Source: an uncultured Bacteroidales bacterium (lineage in GTDB: Bacteria > Bacteroidota > Bacteroidia > Bacteroidales > P3). From it: a stretch of DNA of 64,000 nucleotides. Below, in pieces: positions 44,902-54,077 of this stretch. How positions within the stretch are numbered: the first letter of the stretch is position 1; each line of letters starts with the position of its first letter. The notes under the pieces were generated by a model, which saw nothing but the letters and a program-made list of their open reading frames with translations, did not search any database and was not told the origin of the DNA. Where the stretch lies: positions 1 through 64,000 of the forward strand of contig CAMVMF010000009.1 of assembly GCA_947168515.1 (NCBI GenBank), written 5' to 3'. The position numbers were made by a program, and so were the translations under genes.

Positions 44902-45383
44902 TGCAGACGATGGTTTTTATTGGCAATAAAGCGTTGTTGGATTTGCCTATGTGGGGCTTTTTGACTGCCAGAAGTGTACTTAGAGGAGAGATGTTTCGGC
45001 GTTACGACTGGGCCACAGATAGGGCTGGCAGTGGAGGCTCTGTGATTGGCGGATTCTGCTCCCCGAGAGAATGTGATGTGGTGTATTTGCTACTGAAAGG
45101 GAAAACCAATATAGTCGTGGTGTTGGTTAGGAGAATGTATAGTCAACTGCCCGAAGAATGGGAGAAGGCTGTTAATGATCACAGAATGCGGATAATCTCA
45201 ATCAGCTATTGCCAACGCCAGTCACGTCGAACAGCTTTGTTGCGAAATTATTATGTGGCTAATGTTTGTGACAGATTATATCTCGCTGGCGCAACAAATG
45301 ACAGTTCGCTGGTAGAAATTGCCAAAAGTTATTTGGCAAAATGTGCTATAGGTTCCTTTCTATGGAGTAGGGTTTTTCAGTGA
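44898..45383 (+). CDS. DprA/SLOG-like Rossmann-fold protein
   Basis: A 161-aa protein resembling small Bacteroidota proteins with a DprA-like fold: FIGNKALLDLPMWGFLTARSV at the start, SVIGGFCSPRECDVVYLLLKGKTNIVVVL as the nucleotide-binding core, and RRTALLRNYYVANVCDRLYLAGA. It is intact although the methylase remnant it overlaps is broken. Such proteins occur next to restriction genes and may sense nucleotides or DNA; function not established. Confidence 0.6.
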   Translation: MMQTMVFIGNKALLDLPMWGFLTARSVLRGEMFRRYDWATDRAGSGGSVIGGFCSPRECDVVYLLLKGKTNIVVVLVRRMYSQLPEEWEKAVNDHRMRIISISYCQRQSRRTALLRNYYVANVCDRLYLAGATNDSSLVEIAKSYLAKCAIGSFLWSRVFQ

Positions 45384-45589
45384 CATGGCCTGTTCCGTTT
45401 TTCTCTCTGGATTTATCTCCGATGCTCTTAACTGTGTTCGATGTCTCGTTCCACCATATATGGCGAAATGCTTTTGGGCTTGATTATGCAGTCTGAAAGA
45501 TCTATGCTCGACTCCTTGGGTAAATCAATGAGATAAGGTTATGCCCTGTGTGATGGTAAAGAAAATGCATTGTGACTGTAAGAACCTGC

Positions 45590-46273
45590 TTAATGGCTGG
45601 TGATGGCGAGGGTGGCTACGGAGAATTGTAGGCCGTGGATATTGGCAAGGGCGCGATAACAACCTTCGGTGGTGGCACCGGTGGTGAGGATGTCGTCTAC
45701 GAGTAGGATATGCTTGTTCTCAAATTGTTGTGGTTTGCGTACGGCGAAAACGCCACTCATATTGTCAAGTCGGTCCACGCGGCTCTTTCGTGTCTGGCTG
45801 GTGGTGTATTTCTGCCGATAGAGGTTACGGCTGATAACGGGTTTGGCCATTGTTTTGGCCATGGCTTCGCAGATAAGCTGGCTTTGGTTGTAGCCGCGCC
45901 GGAGCTTTCGCCACCAATGGAGGGGCACGGGGACGATGTAGTCTATGTGGTCAAAGCGGCCTGAATTGAGCAGCTCGTTGCCTAATAGTCGACCAAACTG
46001 GTAGGCTAAGTGTGTGTTTCCATGATATTTGATTTCATGGATGATGCTTTGGGTGACATTGCCTTTTTTAAATGTCATTAGGGCTGCAGCTGCCTGTATG
46101 GGGATGCGGCCCATGAGGCGCATCTCGGCAGTGTTGTTGGGCTGCGGTGCCTGATGGGTCCAGGGGATTTCGGAGAGACAGAAGGTGCAAAGGTGTTTTT
46201 CGTTGCCTACCAGGGGCTTGCCACAATGGATGCAGATGGCTGGGAAGATGATGTTTAGTAGGTCGCGCAGCAT
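45590..46273 (-). CDS. ComF-family phosphoribosyltransferase-like protein
   Basis: A 227-aa protein with a Cys zinc-finger-like N-terminus (CIHCGK, CTFCLSEI), the PRPP-site ILLVDDILTTGATTEGC, and VPLHWWRKLRRGYNQSQLI. ComF proteins are linked to DNA uptake in competent bacteria, but in Bacteroidota the role is unclear. It follows queA by 4 bp on the same strand. Confidence 0.88.
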   Translation of the reverse strand: MLRDLLNIIFPAICIHCGKPLVGNEKHLCTFCLSEIPWTHQAPQPNNTAEMRLMGRIPIQAAAALMTFKKGNVTQSIIHEIKYHGNTHLAYQFGRLLGNELLNSGRFDHIDYIVPVPLHWWRKLRRGYNQSQLICEAMAKTMAKPVISRNLYRQKYTTSQTRKSRVDRLDNMSGVFAVRKPQQFENKHILLVDDILTTGATTEGCYRALANIHGLQFSVATLAITSH

Positions 46274-46277
46274 CGTA

Positions 46278-47489
46278 TTACTTCAGAAACAGACAGCTGT
46301 CACCATAGCTGAGGAAGCGGAAATCGTGGTCGAGGGCATATTGGTAGCAGTCGTGCCACGCATCGCCGATGAGGGCCGACACAAGGAGCAGGAGGGTACT
46401 CTTGGGTTGGTGGAAGTTGGTGATGAGGCCGTCGATGACATGATAGGTGTACCCTGGGGCAATCATTAGCTGTGTGTCGCCGTCAAGGCGGTCCAAGTCG
46501 TTTCGGTCCATCCAGTCCAACACATTTTGGTAGGCTTGGTTGGTGGGTAGGGCCTTTTCGGCCAGTTCGTAGGGGTCCCACTGCATGACATGCATGGCTT
46601 CGAGTTGCGGGTTCTGGCTGAGTTTGACACCAAACCAATAAACTGATTCTATGGTACGTACGGTGGTGGTGCCGACTGGGATGATGGGCTGCCCAAAGTG
46701 GTTGAGGAGGCATTCGATATTTTGGCGCGCTATTTCTATCTTCTCGATGTGCATCTCATGCTCGCCGATAGTGGGGGTGTTGACCGGTTTGAATGTCCCT
46801 GCGCCTACGTGGAGGGTGATGAAATCGGTGTCGATGGACTTTGCTTTCAGGGCTTCGAAAACCTCCGATGTGAAATGCAGCCCGGCAGTGGGGGCGGCCA
46901 CGGAGCCTTCCCATTTGGCGTAGACGGTTTGGTAGCGTTCGTTGTCGCTGCTGACAGCTTCGCGGTGCAGGTAGGGCGGGAGGGGGATAACGCCGGCTTG
47001 GTCGATGATTTCGGCAAAACTAGCATCGCCCGTCCAGCTGAATTGGACTATCCAGGCATTGCCTACGGCCTGTTTGCGGTCGGCAAACAGGGTTATTTGT
47101 TGGCCATTGATGGTAACAGCGCGTGAAAGCGAGCCCTCCTTCCACTTCTTGTTGTTGCCGATAAAGCAAGTCCAGGTGCACTGTTGGCGTTGGTCGAAGG
47201 CCTGTGAGATGGGCATTTGGTAGGGCTCCAGACAGAAAACCTCTATCATCGAGCCGGTGGGTTTCTGAAAGAATAGGCGGGCATGGATGACTTTGGTGTT
47301 GTTGAACACCAGCAGCGTCTGCGGGGGGAGGAGTTCGGGAATGTGGCAGAAGAGGCTTTCGCGGATGACTCCGTCCTTGTAGACGAGCAATTTGGATTGG
47401 TCGCGCCGCTCCAAGGGGAACTTGGCGATGCGTTCATCGGGCAAAGGGTAGTCGAAGTCGGCTATCTGAATGTTCTTGGGGCTATTCAT
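46278..47489 (-). CDS. queA: S-adenosylmethionine:tRNA ribosyltransferase-isomerase
   Basis: A 403-aa enzyme. The N-terminus FDYPLPDERIAKFPLERRDQ, VFNNTKVIHARLF, APTAGLHFT and VGAGTFKPV are family hallmarks. It transfers the ribosyl part of SAM to preQ1-tRNA to form epoxyqueuosine. It overlaps pssA by 8 nt at its 5' end. The length is larger than the ~340-350 aa of enterobacterial QueA, as usual in Bacteroidota. Confidence 0.95.
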   Translation of the reverse strand: MNSPKNIQIADFDYPLPDERIAKFPLERRDQSKLLVYKDGVIRESLFCHIPELLPPQTLLVFNNTKVIHARLFFQKPTGSMIEVFCLEPYQMPISQAFDQRQQCTWTCFIGNNKKWKEGSLSRAVTINGQQITLFADRKQAVGNAWIVQFSWTGDASFAEIIDQAGVIPLPPYLHREAVSSDNERYQTVYAKWEGSVAAPTAGLHFTSEVFEALKAKSIDTDFITLHVGAGTFKPVNTPTIGEHEMHIEKIEIARQNIECLLNHFGQPIIPVGTTTVRTIESVYWFGVKLSQNPQLEAMHVMQWDPYELAEKALPTNQAYQNVLDWMDRNDLDRLDGDTQLMIAPGYTYHVIDGLITNFHQPKSTLLLLVSALIGDAWHDCYQYALDHDFRFLSYGDSCLFLK

Positions 47490-48225
47490 TGGCAGTGGAT
47501 TTCTTTTGCGTTAGGAGAGAAAGGACGATGTACCACAGGATGATAAAGGAGATGGAGTATTGGAGTAGGAAGATGATGAGCAGCAGGCAGCCAGCTAAGA
47601 ATATGTATTGAATCTTGTTGCTTTTCCATGAAAGGTCTTTGAAGTTGAATTTGAGGGAGAACATGGGCATTTCCCCAATCATCAGCAGGTCAGTAATCAA
47701 AGAGAGTATGGCAAGGCAGATGAGGCCGGAGTTGTTGAAAAGCCACCCTACCTCCTCGGCAGGAGCAAAAGAGAAAATAAAAGCCAGACCGACCCAGATG
47801 AGTGCATTGGACGGAGCAGGGAGGCCGAGGAAACTGTGGCTCTGACGGGTGTCGAGGTTGAATTTGGCAAGGCGGTAGGCGGCAAAGGCCGGCATGAGCA
47901 GGGCTACGTATTTGAGCCACGGAAGGCCGTCGGCAGTAGCCAGGATGGCGTAAAGGATGAACCCAGGAGCAACGCCAGAGGTAATGACATCAGCCAGCGA
48001 GTCGAGCTCTTTGCCCATGTCTGAGGCGACATGGAGCAGGCGTGCGGCAAGGCCGTCGAAGAAGTCGAAGAAGATGCCCAGTAGGATGAACCACGCCGCA
48101 TAGTGGAGCCGGAAGTCGAACGCTTGGTACTGAATTGCGTAGTAGGTAGCCATCACGCCACAAAGTAGGTTGCAGAGGGTGATGAGGTTGGGTATTTGCT
48201 TTTTAATGGATTGAAGAATGTTCAT
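47482..48225 (-). CDS. pssA: CDP-diacylglycerol--serine O-phosphatidyltransferase
   Basis: A 247-aa membrane enzyme with several helices and the CDP-alcohol phosphotransferase motif spelled D-G-L-A-A-R-L-L-H-V-A-S-D-M-G-K-E-L-D-S-L-A-D, the D..DG..AR...G..D...D pattern. It makes phosphatidylserine, the precursor of phosphatidylethanolamine. First gene of a pssA-queA-comF operon. Confidence 0.93.
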   Translation of the reverse strand: MNILQSIKKQIPNLITLCNLLCGVMATYYAIQYQAFDFRLHYAAWFILLGIFFDFFDGLAARLLHVASDMGKELDSLADVITSGVAPGFILYAILATADGLPWLKYVALLMPAFAAYRLAKFNLDTRQSHSFLGLPAPSNALIWVGLAFIFSFAPAEEVGWLFNNSGLICLAILSLITDLLMIGEMPMFSLKFNFKDLSWKSNKIQYIFLAGCLLLIIFLLQYSISFIILWYIVLSLLTQKKSTANE

Positions 48226-48302
48226 AAATGTCTCTTTATTAAAAAAGAATGTAGGAATTGTTTAGATTCCTACATCCTTATTGTCAGTTGAGAAAAGTCT
48301 TG

Positions 48303-50132
48303 TTAGTAGAGTTTGATGGCCAGCTTGAAGTCTTCGTCATCCCAATACTGTCTGAATTCGACATCGACAGCGGCCTTGCGTTTATAGTCGTACTCCATGT
48401 CCACGGAAGCTTGCAGGTTCTTGATGCAGTTTTCTTTGTCGCCAAGACGTGCATAGGCCACGGCGCGGAGATAGTTGACTTCGGCGGTTTGGTCGAGGCA
48501 GCAGTTGAGGGTTCTGATGCATGCATCCGTTTCGTCGTTCTGCAGTTGGGCGAAAGCCAAATTGTAGCTGCAGGAGGTACCCTTCATCAGTTTTTGTGCA
48601 TCTTCGTAATTGCCTCGTTTGAGGTTGAGGATGATGATGTTGTCGTCGGCATCGGAGCTGCCCTGACGTTTGGCTTCTTCGAAGTAGTATTTGGCCAGGG
48701 TGTAGTCCTTCTGAGCCAGGCAGAGGAGGCCAGTGTTGTTGAGCACATCGGGGTTGTGGGGGTTGATGTCGCGAGCCACCTTCAAATAGCGCTCGGCCTC
48801 GTCATAGTCGCCAAGGTAGAAAGCAATGGCACCGGCATTGTTCCAAGCGCCCCATTCGTTGCTGTGGTTCTCGGTGGCCCATTTGTAGTACTTCATTTTG
48901 GTGTCGTAGTTGTAGTTGATGTAGGCAGCATACATGAGTTCGTCGTAGGAGAGCTTGGAGGGGTTGAGGGTGGCCTGCTTGGCCAGCTCGACATCGGTCT
49001 GACGGGCTTCGGAATAGTACAGAGCTATCTGGGCACGGCGCAGGTTGGGGAAGATGTCGCGTTCGAGTTGGGGATAGGTGACAGAGTAGTTCTTGATCAT
49101 TTGTTCACGCTTGACGAGGTTCTGCTGTGTCTCAACCACATTGACGATAGCGTGGCGGTCCTGGATGTTGCTTTCCTCGACCATGACAACAAAGTGCACC
49201 CAGTCCTCACCGGCAGAGCGGGTGGTGATGACCATCTTCTTGAGTTGTTCGTGTTTGTAATATTCGAGATCTTGGGGTTTTACCTTGGCGCGACGAGCCA
49301 TTACGGTAAGCACATCGTCGAGGACGCGGCGAAGCTCGTTGGTGGCTATGTCGGCACGATTTTTGGACACACCCACATTGGCGGTTTCTTCACCTTCAGG
49401 AGAAGCCCATCCCGTGATGGTAATTTGTTTGGGAAGCCCATTCTCAAGCATGATGCGTTTGAGGTCGTTGACGGTGTATTGGGCATCGAAACGGACGTTC
49501 ATGTCGAAATTCCAGTCGAGGATGGAGGTGCCGTTTGGGAAATAGATGTCGGCAGTTTCCACAACGCCTTGTTTTTTATTGTAGTTGAGCGGGGCAATGG
49601 ATATGTTGCCACGAATATCAATCCATTCGGAGGTGATGTTCACACCATCGGAAATCAGCACGGTGGGGAAGGTTTTGCCTTTGTGCTGGTTGACAATCTC
49701 GTCAGCAAAAAGGGCTTCGTCGTCCACTGTGGAGGTTTTGTATGCGACAGGGGCAAGGGTGACCCTACCGGTCTCCATGCCAGGTTTGTAGTCGAGGTTG
49801 TCGTTGTAGGTGAAGCGGCCGCCGGTGGTGTAATTGATGGTGCTGCCAGGACCAGAGACGTTCTCGCCCTTGACGGTGATGGGGTCTAAAGGAGTGGAAC
49901 CGCCTTCCCATGTGAAAACGGGCTGGATGAACATAGCAACGCCTTTGTCGAAATACTTGGCAGGGACAGAGGCAGTGAAATTAACCACAACTTTTTCATC
50001 GCGGACCTCAACGGGATCGGGAACAGCCTGGTAGCGTATTTTCCCACTGTTACGCTTCATCTTGGACAAGCCACTGCAGCCCGAAAAAATAACTGCTGCG
50101 GCTACGAGGAGAGTTAATAGAGCTTTTCTCAT
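48303..50132 (-). CDS. OmpA-like/TPR outer-membrane lipoprotein
   Basis: A 609-aa protein with a lipobox near FSGCSG (Cys19). An N-terminal beta-rich region is followed by an OmpA-like segment (ITITGWASPEGEETANVGVSKNRA, about 220-290) that may bind peptidoglycan. TPR repeats fill the last ~200 residues (WNNAGAIAFYLGDYDEAERYL, LNNTGLLCLAQKDYTLAKYYFEEA). Function unknown; probably an envelope assembly or anchoring protein. The minus-strand promoter is at 50225-50232. Confidence 0.75.
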   Translation of the reverse strand: MRKALLTLLVAAAVIFSGCSGLSKMKRNSGKIRYQAVPDPVEVRDEKVVVNFTASVPAKYFDKGVAMFIQPVFTWEGGSTPLDPITVKGENVSGPGSTINYTTGGRFTYNDNLDYKPGMETGRVTLAPVAYKTSTVDDEALFADEIVNQHKGKTFPTVLISDGVNITSEWIDIRGNISIAPLNYNKKQGVVETADIYFPNGTSILDWNFDMNVRFDAQYTVNDLKRIMLENGLPKQITITGWASPEGEETANVGVSKNRADIATNELRRVLDDVLTVMARRAKVKPQDLEYYKHEQLKKMVITTRSAGEDWVHFVVMVEESNIQDRHAIVNVVETQQNLVKREQMIKNYSVTYPQLERDIFPNLRRAQIALYYSEARQTDVELAKQATLNPSKLSYDELMYAAYINYNYDTKMKYYKWATENHSNEWGAWNNAGAIAFYLGDYDEAERYLKVARDINPHNPDVLNNTGLLCLAQKDYTLAKYYFEEAKRQGSSDADDNIIILNLKRGNYEDAQKLMKGTSCSYNLAFAQLQNDETDACIRTLNCCLDQTAEVNYLRAVAYARLGDKENCIKNLQASVDMEYDYKRKAAVDVEFRQYWDDEDFKLAIKLY

Positions 50133-50224
50133 CTTTATGTTATATATTTATTTTTCTACATTAATATATAAATCAATAAATTGAACCCCATTGCAATAAG
50201 CAAGGGTATTCTATTATCAATCTG

Positions 50225-50232
50225 CAAAGATA
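50225..50232 (-). promoter_or_regulatory. -7 box of the OmpA/TPR gene
   Basis: CAAAGATA on the plus strand reads TATCTTTG on the minus strand, an exact TAnnTTTG box about 93 bp before the start codon. Confidence 0.6.
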
Positions 50233-50351
50233 CAAAGTTTTTTTTGAATGTGCAATTTTTTCTTTTGTTGTTTTGTTTTTTGCAGTACGGATGGTTTATT
50301 GGTGCCAAGAGGCGTTACCATAGAGTTCTAGCTCCAGAAGGTTTGTCCGTT

Positions 50352-53180
50352 TTACAAGGAGTTCTGTTGGCTGTCGTTTTGTGAGCCACAAGTTTCTGCA
50401 AAAGGACAGTAAGTGCACATTTTGCTATTCGTATTGGCGATGAAAGGGATCTCGGGGTTGAGTATGTCGGAAACGATTTCCTTTAGAATGTCCTCAAAGA
50501 GTGACAGGTGTTGTTCTGTCATATAGTTTGCCCCTTCCCATTCGGCCAGCAATACTTTGGAATCGAGATGGCTGAGGGGGATAATCCCAGCCTGATGTTG
50601 TACATGGCTTTGCTTGTCGTAATGGAACAGCCAGGTGTAGAGCATGACTTGGAACCACTTGTCGGACACCTCGGCCCAATTGGGCATGGGGTCCTTTACC
50701 CGCAGGTCTTTCTCTTCTACTTTGCCCGATTTATAGTCAAGTACACGGATGATGCCGTTCCACAGGTCGATGCGGTCGGCAATGCCGCTTACGGTTACGG
50801 AGGTTCTGCCTTCACTTGTCGGGATGTCTAATTGGTGCGAAAGAGGCTTTTCGAGTTCGATAATTGTCAGATTGTCTCCTTTTTCCAAATGCTTTATCTC
50901 GTTCTGCAAGAAATTGGTGATTTGTGTTTTGGCGACAGATTCCAGGAAGTGGTTTCGCCCTTCGTGGCTACGACCGTGTTGGAAATCTTTGTCAAATTCC
51001 ACTTTCAACAAATTGTCTAATTCTGACAACGACTGCTGTAGATGTTCCTTCTGCACAGGGCTCCCTATCCCCTTGGAATAGATGGTTTGGAGAATGGCAT
51101 GGATGTGGGTGCCGAGTTCGTTTTGTTCTAGATCTTCATTTACTTGGTCCATTTCTTTGATTCCAAGGATGTTCTCGAAATAGAACTTCAAGGGGCAATT
51201 CCGATATTTGTTAAGTGCCGAAGGTGAGAATCCCTTTGCCGAGATTTCTTTGAGCCGTTGAAGTATTAACGGGCTTTTGCTATAGGATAAAGTATTTGAT
51301 TCTATGACTGTTGAACTTTCAGCTGACAATACCTCTTCGTGGACTGTGATATTGTTGGGGTAGCGTTCGGCCAGTTCGCGCCGGACTTGCAAAATGAATC
51401 GGCTAGGAGAGCCCTTCCCCATACCGTCGGATTCGGTGTGGTAGAGGATATGGATGTCGTCGGCCCGTTGGAGAAGTCGGTAGAAATTGTACGCGTAGAC
51501 GGCATCTTTCTCATGAAAGGTAGGAATGCTGAATGCCCTCTTCAAGTTGTATGGAATCAGTGTGTTGTTTGTTCTGCCAGAGGGTAAGGTCCCTTCGTTG
51601 GCAGAGATGAGAATAACCCGCTTGAAATCGAGGTTTCGGGTTTCCAGAACGCCTAGGATTTGCAAGCCTCGGAGCGGCTCTCCGTAAAAGGAGACGGAGC
51701 GTCGTTTGGCAAGTCGTGTGTATATTTTTAATAGCACATCGAGATTGTTGACAAAGTGGTACTTGTCTTGCAAATCAATGAAATAGTCGATGATTTGGAG
51801 CAGGCAGGCCAGTGCTTCTTTCTCTTTGAGGTTGGCATCGAATGCCCCAGAGGAATAGAGTGTTTGTACGAGCAGCCTACTTTGGCTGAGGAATTGCTCT
51901 GGAGTGGGCGTTTCGTGGGAGAAGATGTGAAGAATTGGCGAGGGGTCGCATGACATGCTTTGACATAATGAGAGGATGTCTTCCTCGCTGGCATAGATGA
52001 TATGGTTGGTGTATAGCAGTTGGCTTAACTTGGAGTGAATATTGTTGGCACCAAGAATCCTGCTGATATAATGGTCGGAGAGAAAGCCCAATATGTCTTG
52101 GTGGTAGAATAGCTCTTTGCGGCGACGTTGTTGGAGTGAGAACAACTTCATCATCAGCGAATGGACGGCTGTGTTGGTAAAGGGGTACCCCATGGTTACG
52201 TTAGCTGTGCGAATGTCTGCGGGAAGGGCATTCAACATGGGCAACAAAAGTGTCTCATCGGCCAGCACAACGGCAGTTTGTTCGACTGCCTTGTCGTCTT
52301 CTAATTGCTTAGAGATGAGGTCTCCAGCATATTTACACTGTAAGACATTCTCGGGACAGCTGACGATGGTGATTTTCTTGTGATTCTGAAGGAAGTGGTC
52401 GGGGTATTCTTTGGGTATTGGGATGTCGCCCCCCTGATACTTCCTAAGGAAGTGGCCGGCCTCTTGCTCTTTGTCGTCTACATAGTAGGCATCGCCATCA
52501 GTGATGAGTGTGCCTATGCCGGCTTTGGTAAAATGTTTGATAATAGTATATTCGCATGAAGACAGGGCATTAAAACCGACAAAATATAGCTGTGTGCTAT
52601 CGATGTTGTCGGCCAACTGGTCGATGCTTTCGGCCACGAACCGATAGGCCATGCCGCTATAGGCTTTGTGCTGAGCGATAAGCCGTTGGTGCAGTTGGGT
52701 GTAATATTGGTACAGTGACTTGTAGAACTCAATGTATTTTTGTTGGAAAGGAGTTAGCTGGCCCGACTCAACATCCCATTCGCCAATGGCTTTCAACTCA
52801 TGAAGGTTGCTGAAAAGCTGTTGTGTGTCAACACCGTATAGGTCGATTTCGGAAAAGTCGGACAACATCATGTCACCAAAAGAAATGAATTCTTCGAAGG
52901 TCTCGAATTTCCGACCGTTACCGCCTATCTGGCGATGGATGTCGAAGAGTTCGAACAGGAGGAATTCATTGGGAACGATTTCTAGTCCGCCCAGCTCAGC
53001 AATCAGATCGTCTATGCCAATGATTCTAGGTAGAAAGAATGGCTTGTCGCTGAGCGTGGAAAATTGGCGACGAAGGAAGAGCCCGGAGCGTCGATTGTTG
53101 AAAATGACAGTGACCCTGTCAAGGTCATCGGGATGTTCTGCGAGGAGTGTATGCGCTACTTCGTTCAAGAAAGTTTCCAT
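50352..53180 (-). CDS. AddB-like PD-(D/E)XK nuclease/helicase-fold protein
   Basis: A 942-aa protein. The helicase-like front part (FNNRRSGLFLRRQFS) lacks a clear Walker A. The C-terminal RecB-type nuclease has SPSALNKYRNCPLKFYF (C662), GIADRID, and D815-Y-K817-SGK. C922, C925 and C931 (CTYCPFAETC) with C662 make the four-cysteine set of an AddB-type 4Fe-4S cluster. It should process double-strand breaks together with an AddA helicase, which is not next to it. It overlaps the nucleotidyltransferase gene by 16 nt. Confidence 0.85.
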   Translation of the reverse strand: METFLNEVAHTLLAEHPDDLDRVTVIFNNRRSGLFLRRQFSTLSDKPFFLPRIIGIDDLIAELGGLEIVPNEFLLFELFDIHRQIGGNGRKFETFEEFISFGDMMLSDFSEIDLYGVDTQQLFSNLHELKAIGEWDVESGQLTPFQQKYIEFYKSLYQYYTQLHQRLIAQHKAYSGMAYRFVAESIDQLADNIDSTQLYFVGFNALSSCEYTIIKHFTKAGIGTLITDGDAYYVDDKEQEAGHFLRKYQGGDIPIPKEYPDHFLQNHKKITIVSCPENVLQCKYAGDLISKQLEDDKAVEQTAVVLADETLLLPMLNALPADIRTANVTMGYPFTNTAVHSLMMKLFSLQQRRRKELFYHQDILGFLSDHYISRILGANNIHSKLSQLLYTNHIIYASEEDILSLCQSMSCDPSPILHIFSHETPTPEQFLSQSRLLVQTLYSSGAFDANLKEKEALACLLQIIDYFIDLQDKYHFVNNLDVLLKIYTRLAKRRSVSFYGEPLRGLQILGVLETRNLDFKRVILISANEGTLPSGRTNNTLIPYNLKRAFSIPTFHEKDAVYAYNFYRLLQRADDIHILYHTESDGMGKGSPSRFILQVRRELAERYPNNITVHEEVLSAESSTVIESNTLSYSKSPLILQRLKEISAKGFSPSALNKYRNCPLKFYFENILGIKEMDQVNEDLEQNELGTHIHAILQTIYSKGIGSPVQKEHLQQSLSELDNLLKVEFDKDFQHGRSHEGRNHFLESVAKTQITNFLQNEIKHLEKGDNLTIIELEKPLSHQLDIPTSEGRTSVTVSGIADRIDLWNGIIRVLDYKSGKVEEKDLRVKDPMPNWAEVSDKWFQVMLYTWLFHYDKQSHVQHQAGIIPLSHLDSKVLLAEWEGANYMTEQHLSLFEDILKEIVSDILNPEIPFIANTNSKMCTYCPFAETCGSQNDSQQNSL

Positions 53181-53887
53181 AATTGTGCTTGTGAGAGAGT
53201 TTGTGGTTTTCCGACATCGAGCCAGTCCTTTGAATTTAGTTCAAAGTAGTTGATTCTATGGTTTCTGGCAATCTTTAGATAGGCAGGTATGATAGGGTAG
53301 GGGCCGGTGGGGGGAGGCAATAGTCCAAGCAGTTGAGGCTCAATCAGGGCAATACCGTCAAAGGCCAGTTCTTGATAGTTTTGGATGGGAGATTGGACCC
53401 ATTTGGACTCTCCTGTGTGTTTGTTCTTCCATCCCGTCAGTTGTCCTTGCGCGTCAAATAGTAGGTAGCGCGAGGTCTCTCTCTTCCCTACTACGAGTGT
53501 GGCAAGTGTCATGGAATCAACGTGCTTGCTGTGCAGTTCGGAAATATTTAGACGAGACAGAATGTCAACATTATGAATCAGGATTGGCTCGTCGGCAGAG
53601 AAAAAGGGTTCGGCTTTCTTCAGTCCACCTCCAGTGTCGAGCAGTTCTTCCCGCTCGTTGGAAATGAAGATGGGCACGTCCCACTGCTGTTGTTGCAGGT
53701 ATTGGCAAACCATATCGGCAAAATGGTGTACGTTAACCACTATCCGAGTCACCCCTTGCCGGATGAGATTGTCAATGGCGATTTTGAGTAGTGGTTGTCC
53801 CTGAACTTCCACCAAGGCTTTAGGGATATGGTCGGTCATTGGCCTCAGTCGAGTGCCTAACCCTGCTGCGAGAATGAATGCTTGCAT
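53165..53887 (-). CDS. Sugar-1-phosphate nucleotidyltransferase (MurU/HddC-like)
   Basis: A 240-aa protein with AAGLGTRLRPMTDHIPKALVEVQGQPLL at the N-terminus, HNVDILSRLN (metal site) and DWLDVGKPQTL near the end. The short single-domain form resembles MurU (MurNAc-1-P uridylyltransferase in peptidoglycan recycling) or heptose/mannose-1-P enzymes. No kinase partner is visible, so the substrate is open. Confidence 0.8.
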   Translation of the reverse strand: MQAFILAAGLGTRLRPMTDHIPKALVEVQGQPLLKIAIDNLIRQGVTRIVVNVHHFADMVCQYLQQQQWDVPIFISNEREELLDTGGGLKKAEPFFSADEPILIHNVDILSRLNISELHSKHVDSMTLATLVVGKRETSRYLLFDAQGQLTGWKNKHTGESKWVQSPIQNYQELAFDGIALIEPQLLGLLPPPTGPYPIIPAYLKIARNHRINYFELNSKDWLDVGKPQTLSQAQLWKLS

Positions 53888-53993
53888 GGATTTCTGTGCT
53901 TTTTATTTGGTGCAAAATTACATTTTTTTTTCCTTATAGCATGAAAAAAATCGTTTTCGGCTGAAAAAATGGTCTGACATGAAAAAAAATTAG

Positions 53994-54046
53994 TATCTTT
54001 GCAAATCGCACTAAAGGGGTCATTTTATGTCGACTCTTTTTTAGTG
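53994..54046 (+). promoter_or_regulatory. Promoter and 5' hairpin of the second polysaccharide operon
   Basis: TATCTTTG at 53994-54001, then an inverted repeat CACTAAA (54009-54015) / TTTAGTG (54040-54046) at the expected mRNA 5' end, about 30 bp before the wza start. The hairpin may affect mRNA stability or translation. No -33 TTTG is clear. Confidence 0.6.
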
Positions 54047-54077
54047 TACTGATTTATAATGTAATAAATTATTGTAT

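Noticed and set aside
48258-49889. 543-codon open frame on the plus strand
   Set aside because: It lies fully antisense to the OmpA/TPR lipoprotein gene, whose motifs, signal peptide and promoter are convincing. The plus-strand translation is Val/Gly/Phe-rich without domains, a typical shadow of codon bias.
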